From positions 992,001 to 1,056,000 of the forward strand of contig NZ_NEVM01000001.1 of NCBI RefSeq assembly GCF_002261225.1: a stretch of 64,000 bases of DNA, given 5' to 3'. The first letter of the stretch is position 1, and each line of letters starts with the position of its first letter. This document shows, piece after piece, positions 24,909 to 35,152 of this stretch. Below the pieces are notes generated by a model. That model had not been told where the DNA came from and searched no databases. It worked only from the letters and a program-made list of their open reading frames with translations. The translations under genes and the position numbers were made by a program. This stretch comes from Bordetella genomosp. 10 (GTDB lineage: Bacteria; Pseudomonadota; Gammaproteobacteria; Burkholderiales; Burkholderiaceae_B).

Positions 24909-26111
24909 GTGAATCGCCGTGAACTGTTGAAAATGGCCGCCCTGGCGGCCGTGCCGGGCAGCCTTTCCATGCGCGCCGCGTTGGCGCAGTCCGCCGGCCA
25001 GACCATCCAGTTTGGCTGTCCCGTTCCGATGTCCGGCGCCTTCGCCGCCAACGGCAAGTACGGGGACCTGGGCATGAAGCTGGCGATCGAGCAGTACGGC
25101 AAGGCGCTGGGCCGTCCGCTGGCCTACACGCTGCTGGACACCGAAGCCAAGCCGGCCACCGCCGTGCGCAAGCTGCAGGAGCTGGTGCAGCAGAAGAACG
25201 CGCGCTTTTTCGCCGGCGGCATCCTGTCGTCGGAAGCCCTGGCCATGGCCAAGGAGGCGCAGAAGGACGGCGCCCTGTTCATCACCACCGCCGGCGCCGA
25301 CGAAATCACCGGCTCGGACTGCAACAAGTCGACCTTCCGCTGGTCCGTGCCGACCTTCGGCGCCATCGAGCGCACGGTGCGGCCGCTAATCGAGCAGATG
25401 CCCAAGGCCAAGCGCTGGTACACGATCACGCCGCAATACGTGTTCGGCGACGGCCTGCTGAACGCGGCCAAGAACATCTTCAAGGAAAAGGGCATCGAGC
25501 ACGTCGGCAACAGCTACCACTCGCTGGCCGAAAAGGAATTCAGCGGCTATCTCACCAACGCGATGGCGGCCAAGCCGGACGTGCTGCTGCTGCTGAACTT
25601 CGGCTCGCAGTCCTCTGACGCGCTGCGCCAGGCGGTCAGCTTCGGCATGAAGCAGAACACCACCATCCTGATGGCCTGGGCCTCGGGCCTGGAGCAGTTC
25701 GAGTCGCTGGGCGCCGACCTGTGCGAGGGCGTGTACTTCGGCGCGCAGTACTGGCACGGCATCGACTCGCCCGGCAACAAGGACCTGGTCCAGCGCACGC
25801 AGCAGACCTTCAAGTTCAATCCCAACTACAGCCTGGCCGGCTCCTACATCTGCACCAAGATCTTCATCGACGCCATCATCAAGGCGGGCTCGGACGATCC
25901 GGCCAAGGTGATCCCGGTGCTGGAGGGCATGAAGTACGCCGGCCTGACCGGCGACGAGGAAATCCGCGCCGAGGACCACCAGGTGCTGAAGAACTACTAC
26001 CTGCTGAGGGGCAAGGCCAAGTCCGCCATGAAGGACAAGGACGACTACGCCGACATCCTGAGCTTCGGCAAATCCTTCCTGCCCGTGGCGCAGACCGGCT
26101 GCAAACTGTGA
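24909..26111 (+). CDS. LIV-type ABC transporter substrate-binding protein
   Basis: Periplasmic binding protein of 400 residues, type I fold (LivK/UrtA/AmiC group). GTG at 24909 has AGGGG upstream. The N-terminus MNRRELLKMAALAAVPGS carries twin arginines before a hydrophobic stretch ending at AALAQ, suggesting Tat export. The mature start IQFGCPVPMSGAFAANGKYG is typical. It is first in a five-gene importer operon and its stop overlaps the next GTG (GTGA). Family ligands are branched amino acids, amides, urea or aromatic acids; the downstream amidohydrolase and M81 peptidase point to an amide or peptide-like ligand. Confidence 0.93.
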   Translation: MNRRELLKMAALAAVPGSLSMRAALAQSAGQTIQFGCPVPMSGAFAANGKYGDLGMKLAIEQYGKALGRPLAYTLLDTEAKPATAVRKLQELVQQKNARFFAGGILSSEALAMAKEAQKDGALFITTAGADEITGSDCNKSTFRWSVPTFGAIERTVRPLIEQMPKAKRWYTITPQYVFGDGLLNAAKNIFKEKGIEHVGNSYHSLAEKEFSGYLTNAMAAKPDVLLLLNFGSQSSDALRQAVSFGMKQNTTILMAWASGLEQFESLGADLCEGVYFGAQYWHGIDSPGNKDLVQRTQQTFKFNPNYSLAGSYICTKIFIDAIIKAGSDDPAKVIPVLEGMKYAGLTGDEEIRAEDHQVLKNYYLLRGKAKSAMKDKDDYADILSFGKSFLPVAQTGCKL

Positions 26112-26965
26112 ATGTTTATCTGCTGCAGGTGGTCAACGGGATCGGCATCGGCATGCTGTACTTCCTGTTGGCCGTCGGCCTGTCCATCATTTTCGGCCTG
26201 CTGCGCTTCGTCAATTTCGCCCATGGCGCCTTTTACCTGCTGGGCGCCTATTTCTGCTACCAGGCCGTGGCATGGGGCGTGAATTTCTGGCTGGGGCTGG
26301 TCCTGGTGCCGCTGGTGGTGGCCTTGCTGGCATGGCTGGCCGAGCGCACCTTGTTGCGCCGGGTATACGACCAGCCGCATGAATTCCACATCCTCATCAC
26401 CGTCGGCCTGGCGCTGGTGCTGCAGGAAGTGGTGATCCTGGTCTGGGGGCCGCTGGGCGACAACGTCGCCACGCCGGCTTCGCTGCAGGGCGTGGTCATG
26501 TGGGGCGGCTTCATCTATCCCAAGTACCGGCTGTTCGTCATCGCCTTCACCGCGGTGTTCGCGCTGCTGCTGTGGTGGCTGCTGGAAGGCACGCGGCTGG
26601 GCAGCGCGGTGCGCGCCGGCAGCGAATCGACGGAGATGGTGTCGCTGCTGGGCATCAACGTCTTCCGGGTGTTCGGCCTGGTGTTCGCGCTGGGCGCCGG
26701 CACCGCCGCGCTGGCCGGCGCGCTGTCCGCGCCCATCCGCGGCGTCGATCCCTTCATGGGGCTGGAGGCGCTGGGCGTGGCCTTCGTCATCGTGGTGGTC
26801 GGCGGCATGGGCAGTTTCGCGGGCGCGCTGGTGGGAGGACTCTTGATCGGTATCGTACAGAGCGTGATGAGCACGCTGTGGCCCGAAGGCGCGCGCCTGA
26901 TGATCTACGTGGCCATGGCGGCGGTGCTGTTGCTGCGCCCGCACGGCTTGCTGGGGAGAGGGTGA
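26108..26965 (+). CDS. LIV-type ABC transporter permease (LivH-like)
   Basis: Inner-membrane permease of 285 residues with about eight hydrophobic helices. GTG at 26108 overlaps the receptor stop. Conserved features include LSIIFGLLRFVNFAHGAFYLLG near the N-terminus (shown in part) and VVGGMGSFAGALVGGLLIG near residue 230, the EAA-like loop of LivH proteins that contacts the ATPase. Its stop overlaps the following ATG, so the importer subunits are coupled in translation. Confidence 0.93.
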   Translation: MNVYLLQVVNGIGIGMLYFLLAVGLSIIFGLLRFVNFAHGAFYLLGAYFCYQAVAWGVNFWLGLVLVPLVVALLAWLAERTLLRRVYDQPHEFHILITVGLALVLQEVVILVWGPLGDNVATPASLQGVVMWGGFIYPKYRLFVIAFTAVFALLLWWLLEGTRLGSAVRAGSESTEMVSLLGINVFRVFGLVFALGAGTAALAGALSAPIRGVDPFMGLEALGVAFVIVVVGGMGSFAGALVGGLLIGIVQSVMSTLWPEGARLMIYVAMAAVLLLRPHGLLGRG

Positions 26966-28038
26966 TGGCTGCATCCGATCGCACGAACGCCCCCTCGAAC
27001 GGCCCCTCGAATGCCCCCGCCCACCGGCCGGCCGCGCGGCGGCCGGCGGCGGCCTACGCGGGCTGGTGGCTGTCGCTGGCCGTGGTCCTGATCCTGCCCC
27101 TGACGCTGGACTCGGGCACGCTCGCCACCGAAGTCCTGGTGTACGCGCTGGCGGTGCTGGGCTGCAACCTGCTGCTGGGCTACACCGGCCTGCTGTCCTT
27201 CGGCCAGGGGATTTTCTTCGGCGTAGGCAGCTATGCCCTGGGCATCCTGATGACGCGCGCGGGCCTGGGCCTGCCGGCCTCGGTGCTGCTGGCCCTGGTG
27301 GCCGGCGCGCTGACGGCCGCCGTCGTCGGCTGGTTCGCCATCCGGCAGCGCGGCACCTACTTCGTCATGCTGACGCTGGCTTTCGCGCAGATGTTCTATT
27401 TCCTGGCCTACAGCCTGCCGGACTGGACCGGCGGCGACAACGGCCTGCTCAACATCCCGCGGCCGCCCTTGTCCCTGTTCGGCACGACGCTGATGTCCCT
27501 GGACAGCCCCTGGCGCTTCTATGCCTTCGTGGCGGTCTGTTTCCTGGTGGTGTTCTGGCTGCTGCAACGGGTCACGGCCTCGGTGTTCGGCCGCACGCTG
27601 CTGGCCATCCGCGAGAACGAGACGCGGGCGCGCGCGGTCGGCTACGACACGCGGCGCTTCAAGCTGGCCGCCTTTACCCTGTCGGGGGCGGTGACCGGCC
27701 TGGCCGGCGCCTTCCATGCCCTGATGACCGGCATCGCGCCCTTGTCGAACATCGAATACCACACCAGCGAGATGATCCTGGTGATGACGGTGATCGGCGG
27801 CACCGGCAACCTGTTCGCGTCGGTGCTGGGCGCGGCGTTCTACGTCTTGATGTCCGACTGGCTGTCGACGCTGTGGCCGCGCTGGCTGTTGCTGCTGGGC
27901 CTGCTGCTGATCGGCGTCAGCCTGTTCATGCACAAGGGGCTGTGGGGCTTGTTGCAGCGGGGCTGGACGGCGCTGCGGCGCGGACGCTCCGCCGCGGCGG
28001 AGACCGGGCCGGACGGCGCGCGGGAGGGGGAAGCATGA
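26965..28038 (+). CDS. LIV-type ABC transporter permease (LivM-like)
   Basis: Second permease subunit, 357 residues. After a Pro/Asn-rich N-terminal tail of about 35 residues (partly a 12-bp tandem repeat) come hydrophobic helices with YALAVLGCNLLLGYTGLLSF and GQGIFFGVGSYALG. TVIGGTGNLFASVLGAAFYV near residue 275 is the cytoplasmic coupling loop. The Ala/Glu-rich tail overlaps the next gene by ATGA. It pairs with the LivH-like subunit to form the channel. Confidence 0.92.
   Translation: MAASDRTNAPSNGPSNAPAHRPAARRPAAAYAGWWLSLAVVLILPLTLDSGTLATEVLVYALAVLGCNLLLGYTGLLSFGQGIFFGVGSYALGILMTRAGLGLPASVLLALVAGALTAAVVGWFAIRQRGTYFVMLTLAFAQMFYFLAYSLPDWTGGDNGLLNIPRPPLSLFGTTLMSLDSPWRFYAFVAVCFLVVFWLLQRVTASVFGRTLLAIRENETRARAVGYDTRRFKLAAFTLSGAVTGLAGAFHALMTGIAPLSNIEYHTSEMILVMTVIGGTGNLFASVLGAAFYVLMSDWLSTLWPRWLLLLGLLLIGVSLFMHKGLWGLLQRGWTALRRGRSAAAETGPDGAREGEA
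26983..27018 (+). repeat. 12-bp near-perfect tandem repeat, three units
   Basis: Units ACGAACGCCCCC, TCGAACGGCCCC and TCGAATGCCCCC at 26983, 26995 and 27007 encode TNAP, SNGP and SNAP at the cytoplasmic N-terminus of the LivM-like permease. The unit length keeps the frame. Confidence 0.8.
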
Positions 28039-28834
28039 GCAGCATAGGCATGGATGAACGGAATCCCGCGGACGCCACGCCGCTGCTCGACGCGCGCGGC
28101 GTCGTCAAGCGCTACGGGAAATTCACCGCCCTGGCGGGCGTCGACCTGCGCGTGCGCGCGGGCACGGTGCATTCGGTCATCGGTCCCAACGGCGCCGGCA
28201 AGACGACGCTCTTCCATACGCTGACCGGCACGGTGCCCATCACCTCGGGCGCCATCCATTTCGACGGCCACGACGTCACGCACGAGCCGGACAACGTGCG
28301 CGTGCGGCGCGGCATCGCGCGCTCCTTCCAGGTGACCAGCCTGTTCGCCAACCTGGACGTGCGCGAGAACCTGCGCCTGGCCGCGCAGGGCGCGCACGCC
28401 GCCGGCGCCTTCGACATGTGGCGCCCGCCCGGCCGCCACCGCGACGTTGCCGAACTGGCCGACGCCATCCTGGAACGGCTGGGCCTGACCGCGCGCGCCG
28501 GCAGCCCGGCCGGCGCGCTGTCGCACGGCCAGCAGCGCCGGCTGGAAGTCGGCATGGCGATGGCCGCGCGGCCGCGCGCCATCTTCCTGGACGAGCCCAC
28601 CTCCGGCATGGGCGTGGACGACCTGGACGGCATGAAGGCGCTGATCCGCGGCCTGGCGGCGGACCACACGGTGCTGCTGATCGAGCACAACATGAACATC
28701 GTCATGGACATTTCCGATACGGTGACGGTGATGCAGCAAGGCCGCGTGCTGGTGGAAGGCACGCCGTCGGCCATCCGCGACGACGACCGCGTGCGCTCCG
28801 CCTACCTGGGCAATATGATTACCGGAGGCCGCGC

Positions 28835-28838
<4 letters not shown>
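28035..28838 (+). CDS. LIV-type ABC transporter ATPase (LivG-like)
   Basis: ATP-binding subunit of 267 residues. Walker A GPNGAGKTT at about residues 52-60, signature LSHGQQRRLEVG near 158, Walker B AIFLDEPTSGMG near 178, and the switch His in LLIEHNMNIVMDISD near 217. The C-terminal LivG extension is present. ATG overlaps the previous stop and its own stop overlaps the LivF start. It energises the importer together with the LivF-like subunit. Confidence 0.93.
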
Positions 28839-29551
<713 letters not shown>

Positions 29552-29586
29552 CGGCGGCGCCGGCCCGACGGGCAATGCCATGCCGG

Positions 29587-29622
29587 GCCGGGCGCCGCGC
29601 GCCCGCCGGCGCGGCGCCCGGC
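29587..29622 (+). terminator. Perfect 14-bp hairpin inside transporter-hydrolase operon
   Basis: GCCGGGCGCCGCGC (29587-29600) pairs perfectly with GCGCGGCGCCCGGC (29609-29622) around an 8-nt loop. It sits in the 135-bp gap between the LivF-like gene and the amidohydrolase gene. No T-run follows, so it may act as a partial terminator, or protect the 3' end of the transporter mRNA after processing. Confidence 0.5.
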
Positions 29623-29686
29623 TGAATATCGCGCGGGACGCATGCCGTCCGCGCCGTTGTCCTACTTTTTATCTGGAAGGCACATC

Positions 29687-30931
29687 ATGGATACCTCTAT
29701 TCCCGACACCAAAACGTTGCGCGTGAACGGCGCGCGCCTGTGGGAATCGCTGATGACGCTGGCGCGCATCGGCGCCACGGACAAGGGCGGCGTGCGCCGC
29801 CTGGCCCTGACCGATCTCGACCGCCAGGGGCGCGACCTGGTGGCGGGCTGGGCGCGCGAGCTGGGTTGCAGCGTGCGCGTGGACGCCGTCGGCAACATGT
29901 TCATGCGCCGCGCCGGCCGCCGCGACGACCTGCCGCCCGTCATGGCCGGCAGCCATATCGACACGCAGCCCACCGGCGGCAAGTTCGACGGCAACTACGG
30001 CGTGCTGGCGGGCATCGAAGTGCTGCGCACCTTGCACGATCGCGGCATCCGCACCGAGGCGCCGCTGGAAGTGGCGGTGTGGACCAACGAGGAAGGCTCG
30101 CGCTTCGTGCCGGTGATGATGGGCTCCGGCGTATATGCCGGCGCCTTCACGCTGGAGCACGCCCTCGACGCGGTGGACCGCGACGGCGTCAGCGTGCGCG
30201 CGGCCCTGAAGGAGATCGGCTATGCCGGCGCCGAGGCGGTCGGCGGCCAGCCCGTGGCGGCGTATTTCGAGGCCCACATCGAGCAGGGCCCGGTGCTGGA
30301 GGCGGCGGACGTCGTCATCGGCCTGGTGCAGGGCGCGCTGGGGCAGCGCTGGTTCGACCTCACCATCACCGGCATGGAAGCCCATGCCGGCCCCACGCCC
30401 ATGAATTTGCGCCATGACGCGCTGCTGGCGGCGGCCGACGTCGTCAAGCTGGTCAACCGCATCGCGCTGGACCACGCGCCGCACGCGCGCGGCACCGTGG
30501 GCTGCCTGGATACGTATCCGAACTCGCGCAACGTCATCCCGGGCCGCGTGCAGATGACGGTGGACCTGCGCGCCGCCGACGACGCCACGCTGGACCGCAT
30601 GGCCGAGGCGCTGCGCGCGGGCATCGCCGCCATTCCCGGCGTCGACATGGACCTGCGCGAAGTGGTGTATTTTCCGCCGCAGGCCTTCGACCCGGCGCTG
30701 ATCGGCATGCTGGCCGAAGGCGCGCGCGCCCTCGGCCTGTCGGCCATGGACGTGGTCAGCGGCGCGGGCCACGACGCCGTGTACCTGGCGCGCGTGGCGC
30801 CCACCGCCATGATCTTCGTGCCCTGCAAGGACGGCATCAGCCACAACGAGATCGAGGACGCCAAGCCCGAGCACCTGGAGGCCGGCTGCAACGTGCTGCT
30901 GCAGGCCATGCTGAGCAAGGCGGGTGTATAA
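29687..30931 (+). CDS. M20-family amidohydrolase (allantoate/N-carbamoyl-amino-acid hydrolase type)
   Basis: Metal-dependent amidase of 414 residues; ATG at 29687 follows GGAAGGC. Metal-binding residues appear in GSHIDTQPTGGKFDGNYG (His, Asp), WTNEEGSRF (Glu), HIEQGPVLEA (His) and the C-terminal KDGISHNEIED (His). These are the hallmarks of the Hyd/AllC subfamily that hydrolyses allantoate, ureidoglycine or N-carbamoyl amino acids. It follows the LIV-type importer and precedes the M81 gene, so its substrate is probably what the importer brings in. The exact substrate is unknown. Confidence 0.9.
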   Translation: MDTSIPDTKTLRVNGARLWESLMTLARIGATDKGGVRRLALTDLDRQGRDLVAGWARELGCSVRVDAVGNMFMRRAGRRDDLPPVMAGSHIDTQPTGGKFDGNYGVLAGIEVLRTLHDRGIRTEAPLEVAVWTNEEGSRFVPVMMGSGVYAGAFTLEHALDAVDRDGVSVRAALKEIGYAGAEAVGGQPVAAYFEAHIEQGPVLEAADVVIGLVQGALGQRWFDLTITGMEAHAGPTPMNLRHDALLAAADVVKLVNRIALDHAPHARGTVGCLDTYPNSRNVIPGRVQMTVDLRAADDATLDRMAEALRAGIAAIPGVDMDLREVVYFPPQAFDPALIGMLAEGARALGLSAMDVVSGAGHDAVYLARVAPTAMIFVPCKDGISHNEIEDAKPEHLEAGCNVLLQAMLSKAGV

Positions 30932-30941
30932 GGAGCCGCAG

Positions 30942-32450
30942 ATGAAAGTCCTGATCGCCCGCATGAACCACGAGACCAATACGTTCTCGCCGGTGCCCAC
31001 GCCTTTGGCTTCCTTCGGCCGCAACGGCCCGCTCTACGACGACGACGCGCTGCGCGAGAACGACGGCGGCCGTACCGCCATGTCGGCCTTCATCGACCTG
31101 GCGCGGGCGCACGGCGCGCAGATGGTGACGCCGCTGTCGGCCTGGGCCTTCCCCAGCGGCCCGGTGCACGCCGATGCCTATGACGCCATGTGCGACCGCA
31201 TCCTCGCCGCCTTGCCCGGCTGCGAGGCGATATTCCTGGACCTGCACGGCGCCATGGTGGCGCAGAACAGCGACGACGGCGAAGGCGACCTGCTGGCGCG
31301 CGTGCGCAAGGCCGCGCCCGGCGTGCCGCTGGCGGTGGCGCTGGACCTGCACGGCAACGTGACGCCGGCCATCGTCGACAACGCCGACGTCGTCGTCAGC
31401 TTCAAGACCTATCCGCACATCGACATGTACGAGACCGGCGAGCACGCGGGCCGGCTGCTCTGGCGCATGATCGCCGGCGAATTCCGCCCGGTCATGGCCT
31501 GGCGCCGCCTGCCGCTGATGACGCATACGCTGCGCTCGGCGACCGAGGGCGGCGCGATGCACGCGGCCGTCGAGGCCGCCAAGGCGGCCGAGGCGGCGGA
31601 CGACGGCGTGGTGGCCGCGTCCGTGCTGGCCGGCTTCGGCCTGGCCGATATCGCCAAGCCCTGCATCAGCGTGATCGTGGTGGCCGACGGCGATCACGCG
31701 CTGGCCGACCGCACCGCGGCGCGCCTGGCGAACGACATCTGGAACGACCGCGACGGCTTCGTCTACCGCAGTCCGCCGATGGCGGATTCCCTGCGCGAGG
31801 CCGCCGCGCTGGCGCAGGGCAAGGACAAGCCCATCCTGCTGCTGGATCACGGCGACAACTGCAATTCCGGCGGCACCTGCGATACCACGGCGGTGCTGGA
31901 GGCCGCGCTGGCCGCCGGCATGGAAGGCATCCTGACCGGCCCGCTGTGCGACCCCGAGGCCGTGGCCGCCATGATCGCGGCCGGCGTCGGCGCGCGCGTT
32001 TCGCTGCCCCTGGGCAACAAGCGTCCCCTGGACGACATCGGCATCCATGCCCGGCCCATGCTGGCCAGCGGCATCGTGCGCGCCATCACCGACGGCGAAT
32101 ACGTGATCACGGGGCCGGCGTATACCGGCATGCGCGTGGGCATGGGCCGCTGCGCGGTGCTGGACATGGGCGCGGCGGTCGTGGTCGTGTCCGAGCTTCC
32201 GCACGAGCCCTGGGACCTGGGCGTGTTCGACAGCGTCGGCCAGGATCCCCGCCGCGCGCGCTTCCTGCTGCTGAAATCGCGCATGTATTGCCGGCCGGTG
32301 TTCGTGCCCATCTCGGCGGGCTTGGTGGAGATCGACAGCCCGGGCGTGACCACGTCGGACTATTCGATCTTCCCCTATCAGAAGCGGGCGCGTCCCTTGT
32401 TCCCGATGGAGGAGGACGCGCGCTTCGACCCGCGGGCGCCCGCGGTGTGA
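30942..32450 (+). CDS. M81-family metallopeptidase (MlrC-like)
   Basis: Protein of 502 residues matching MlrC, the enzyme that acts in microcystin degradation. ATG at 30942 has AAGGAG upstream; a GTG at 30924 is less likely. Conserved blocks: ARMNHETNTFSPVPT at the N-terminus, IFLDLHGAMV near 95, ALDLHGNVTP near 135, SFKTYPHIDMYETGEHAG near 155 and DHGDNCNSGGTCDTT near 300. Metal ligands probably come from the His and Asp residues of these blocks. Most MlrC homologues sit in organisms that do not degrade microcystin and have unknown substrates; with an importer and amidohydrolase here, a cyclic amide or small peptide is plausible. Confidence 0.88.
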   Translation: MKVLIARMNHETNTFSPVPTPLASFGRNGPLYDDDALRENDGGRTAMSAFIDLARAHGAQMVTPLSAWAFPSGPVHADAYDAMCDRILAALPGCEAIFLDLHGAMVAQNSDDGEGDLLARVRKAAPGVPLAVALDLHGNVTPAIVDNADVVVSFKTYPHIDMYETGEHAGRLLWRMIAGEFRPVMAWRRLPLMTHTLRSATEGGAMHAAVEAAKAAEAADDGVVAASVLAGFGLADIAKPCISVIVVADGDHALADRTAARLANDIWNDRDGFVYRSPPMADSLREAAALAQGKDKPILLLDHGDNCNSGGTCDTTAVLEAALAAGMEGILTGPLCDPEAVAAMIAAGVGARVSLPLGNKRPLDDIGIHARPMLASGIVRAITDGEYVITGPAYTGMRVGMGRCAVLDMGAAVVVVSELPHEPWDLGVFDSVGQDPRRARFLLLKSRMYCRPVFVPISAGLVEIDSPGVTTSDYSIFPYQKRARPLFPMEEDARFDPRAPAV

Positions 32451-32455
32451 ACGCG

Positions 32456-32477
32456 GCGCGCGGGACATGCCGCGCGC
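32456..32477. terminator. Hairpin between convergent genes
   Basis: GCGCGCGG (32456-32463) and CCGCGCGC (32470-32477) form a perfect 8-bp stem with a 6-nt loop, six bases after the M81 stop and followed by GCTTTATCGCTTTATCGG. This probably terminates the importer-hydrolase operon and perhaps the convergent gene at 32498. Confidence 0.6.
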
Positions 32478-32497
32478 GCTTTATCGCTTTATCGGTC

Positions 32498-33577
32498 CTA
32501 TGCGCGGCCGATGTCTTCCAGGCGGGCCTGGATGTGGCGGCGGAACGCGGCAAGCACGGGCACCGCCGCCGTCCGCGTAGCCGGGTCGGCTTCCACCGCG
32601 TCCGTGTCCGCGGACGCAGGCGCCGGCGCGCAGGCGTCCACGGCCCAGCCCATCATGCGCAGGGCCGTTGCGTCGTGCGTGGCGACGGCCCGGACGACGG
32701 CATGTTCCAGCTCGGGGGCCGGCCGGCCGCAGGCAAGGCTTTCCGCATGATTGCCGTCGGCGTGGCTGCCCGCCGAATGCGCGTTGCCGTCCTCGTCGAT
32801 GTCATCCGACGGGAAAAGCCGGCGCAGCGCGGCTGCTTCGTCCAGCGCGTCGCGCAGGACGGCCTGGTTCCTGGGAAGCATCGTTCGATGGAGCTCGCCC
32901 CACGATTCCCGTTGCTGCAGGAAGGGGTTGTCGTCCAGGCGGCCGTATATCTGGCGCCGGGCTTCCCGCGCCGTGTAGTCCCTGAACAGCAGGCATAGCT
33001 GGTTGACGTGCTGCGTGATCGCGTGCTGGCGCCTTTCCGCCGGGGGCAAGCCGGAGAGGCCCGTGGGACACGCGTCGTACACGGCGGACAGGCGCCGCAA
33101 TTCGGCGATCTTGGCGTCGAGGATCCGGCGGTCTTCGGCGTCCAGTTCGGACAGCCTTACCGTCTGCGTGGCAAAGTCCAGGGCCCCGAGCGCGTCGAGC
33201 GGCGACACGCTTTGCAGGACAGCGGGCATGGCGTCGGGAGCGCTTGCGGCTTCCTCGCCCAGGTTGGCGATCGCCGCCGTCGCCAGGCGCAGATCGGCGC
33301 GCGCGCTCGAGGACAGCACGTCCGGCGATGTCCGGTCGCCGGCGCGCGCGCAGCGGGGGGCATCCAGTCCCGCGGCCGCGCGTGAAATTTCCGCAAGGGA
33401 TCGGACGCCGGCCGGCGAGCGCGATTCGGTCGCCGCCTTTGCGTCGCCGGCGCGCTGGGCCGGGTTGGGCCGCAGCCGGAACGGCGCGTCGTTCGCGTTG
33501 TCGACTTGATCGTGCAGCAGGGCCAGGGCGGGGGAGACGGGGCTGTGCGCGAGGTTGGAAGTGGATATCGAAGGCAT
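32498..33577 (-). CDS. Orphan protein with Ser/Thr-rich N-terminus, possible secreted effector
   Basis: Unrecognised protein of 359 residues; ATG at 33577 follows AGGA. There is no classical signal peptide or transmembrane helix. The N-terminus MPSISTSNLAHSPVSPALAL is rich in Ser and small residues and poor in acidic residues, which is the kind of composition seen in type III secretion signals, though not specific. The centre (about residues 130-230) is helical, charged and Leu/Arg-rich. No secretion genes or chaperone gene are nearby. It is divergent from the MFS gene, 186 bp away. Confidence 0.65.
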   Translation of the reverse strand: MPSISTSNLAHSPVSPALALLHDQVDNANDAPFRLRPNPAQRAGDAKAATESRSPAGVRSLAEISRAAAGLDAPRCARAGDRTSPDVLSSSARADLRLATAAIANLGEEAASAPDAMPAVLQSVSPLDALGALDFATQTVRLSELDAEDRRILDAKIAELRRLSAVYDACPTGLSGLPPAERRQHAITQHVNQLCLLFRDYTAREARRQIYGRLDDNPFLQQRESWGELHRTMLPRNQAVLRDALDEAAALRRLFPSDDIDEDGNAHSAGSHADGNHAESLACGRPAPELEHAVVRAVATHDATALRMMGWAVDACAPAPASADTDAVEADPATRTAAVPVLAAFRRHIQARLEDIGRA

Positions 33578-33763
33578 GGGCAAGTCCTGAAGGGTTGTGA
33601 AAAGGCATGCATGGGTGCCACTTTCATCGCGGGCGTTCCCGCCATTCACGCCGCCGTCAGGTTTGACAGCGCCGGCGTTGCGGGAGTACACCGTTACCCG
33701 CTTCTCATGCCCGGCCGTGCAACGCGGCCGGCGCCACCGACCCTCTTCCACACGCCGTACCTC

Positions 33764-35152
33764 ATGCCCGCGCCGCGCCTGTCGTTTTCACTGCAACAAC
33801 CCCTGCCCATAGGACAAGGCCTGCCGGCCGCGGACCGGCGCCGCGCCGCATTGGCCGTGATGCTGGGCGTCTGCATGGCCAGCCTCGACACGGCCATCGC
33901 CAATACCGCGCTGCCGGCGATGGCGCGCGACCTGGGCGTGAGCGAGGCCGATTCCATCTGGGTCATCAGCGCCTATCAACTGGCGATGGTCGGGGCGCTG
34001 CTGCCGCTCGCCTCGCTGGGCGAAATCATCGGCTACCGGCGCATCATGGTGGCCGGCATGGTGCTGTTCACCATCGCTTCGCTGGCCTGCGGCCTGTCGC
34101 CCTCCCTGCCATGGCTGGTGGCGGCGCGCGTGGCGCAGGGCCTGGGCGGCGCGGGCCTCATGGCCGTGAACATCGCCATGCTGCGCTATATCTACTCGGA
34201 CCGCATGCTGGGCGCCGGCGTGGGCCTGAATTCGCTGGTGGTGGGCTTCTCCTTCGCCGCCGGCCCCACGGTGGCCTCGCTGATCCTGACCGTCGCCAGT
34301 TGGCACTGGCTGTTCCTGATCAACGTGCCGGTGGGCATGGTCGCATTGCGGCTCTGCCAGTTGTCGCTGCCCGCCAGCGCCGGCAGCGGCCATCGTTTCG
34401 ACGGCCTGGCCGCGCTGTTCGCCGCCGGCTTCCTGGCGTTGCTGGTCTTTGCCTTGAACGAAGGCGCGCACGTGGCGCCGCCGCGCATGATCGCGCTCAG
34501 CGCCGTGGGCGCGCTGGCCTGCCTGCTGGTGCTGCTGCGGCGCCAGGCGGGCCATCCGGCGCCGCTGCTGGCGGTGGACCTGCTCAAGCGGCCGATGTTC
34601 GCGCTGTCGGCGGCGACCTCGGTATGCACCTTCGCCACGCAGTCGCTGGCCTTCGTGTCGCTGCCCTTCCTGCTGCAGAACGCGATGGGCTACACCCAGG
34701 TGCAGACCGGCTTCCTGATCACGCCGTGGCCGGTGCTGGTGGCGGCGCTGGGTCCGGTGGCCGGGCGGCTGTCGGACCGCTATTCGGCGGGCCTGCTGGC
34801 GGGCGTCGGCCTGGCGGTGCTGGCCGTGGGCATGGTGTTGCTGGCATTGCTGCCGGAAGCGCCCGGCGCCTTCGACATCGGCTGGCGCATGGCCTTGTGC
34901 GGCGCCGGCTTCGGTTTCTTCCAGTCGCCCAACGTGCGCGCGCTGATGACCTCGGCGCCGCCCGCGCGCAGCGGCGGCGCGTCCGGCATGGTGGGCACGG
35001 TGCGCCTGCTGGGGCAGTCCAGCGGCGCGGCGCTGGTGGCGGCCTGCTTCCATGCCTCCACCGCGCAAGGCGCCCTGATGGCGCTGTGGTTGGGCGCGCT
35101 CTTCGCCGGCCTGGCCAGCATCGCCAGCTTCATGCGCCTGCGCTTGAACTGA
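33764..35152 (+). CDS. MFS drug exporter, EmrB/QacA (DHA2) type
   Basis: Inner-membrane proton-linked exporter of 462 residues with about 14 hydrophobic helices. The DHA2 signature MASLDTAIANTALPAMARDL is in the first helix region, and the motif A loop LGEIIGYRRIMVAG and GLGGAGLMAVNIAML follow. ATG at 33764 lacks a clear ribosome-binding site; ATG 33707 is a longer option. Likely exports hydrophobic compounds. Its last 23 bp overlap the 3' end of the convergent EAL gene. Confidence 0.87.
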   Translation: MPAPRLSFSLQQPLPIGQGLPAADRRRAALAVMLGVCMASLDTAIANTALPAMARDLGVSEADSIWVISAYQLAMVGALLPLASLGEIIGYRRIMVAGMVLFTIASLACGLSPSLPWLVAARVAQGLGGAGLMAVNIAMLRYIYSDRMLGAGVGLNSLVVGFSFAAGPTVASLILTVASWHWLFLINVPVGMVALRLCQLSLPASAGSGHRFDGLAALFAAGFLALLVFALNEGAHVAPPRMIALSAVGALACLLVLLRRQAGHPAPLLAVDLLKRPMFALSAATSVCTFATQSLAFVSLPFLLQNAMGYTQVQTGFLITPWPVLVAALGPVAGRLSDRYSAGLLAGVGLAVLAVGMVLLALLPEAPGAFDIGWRMALCGAGFGFFQSPNVRALMTSAPPARSGGASGMVGTVRLLGQSSGAALVAACFHASTAQGALMALWLGALFAGLASIASFMRLRLN

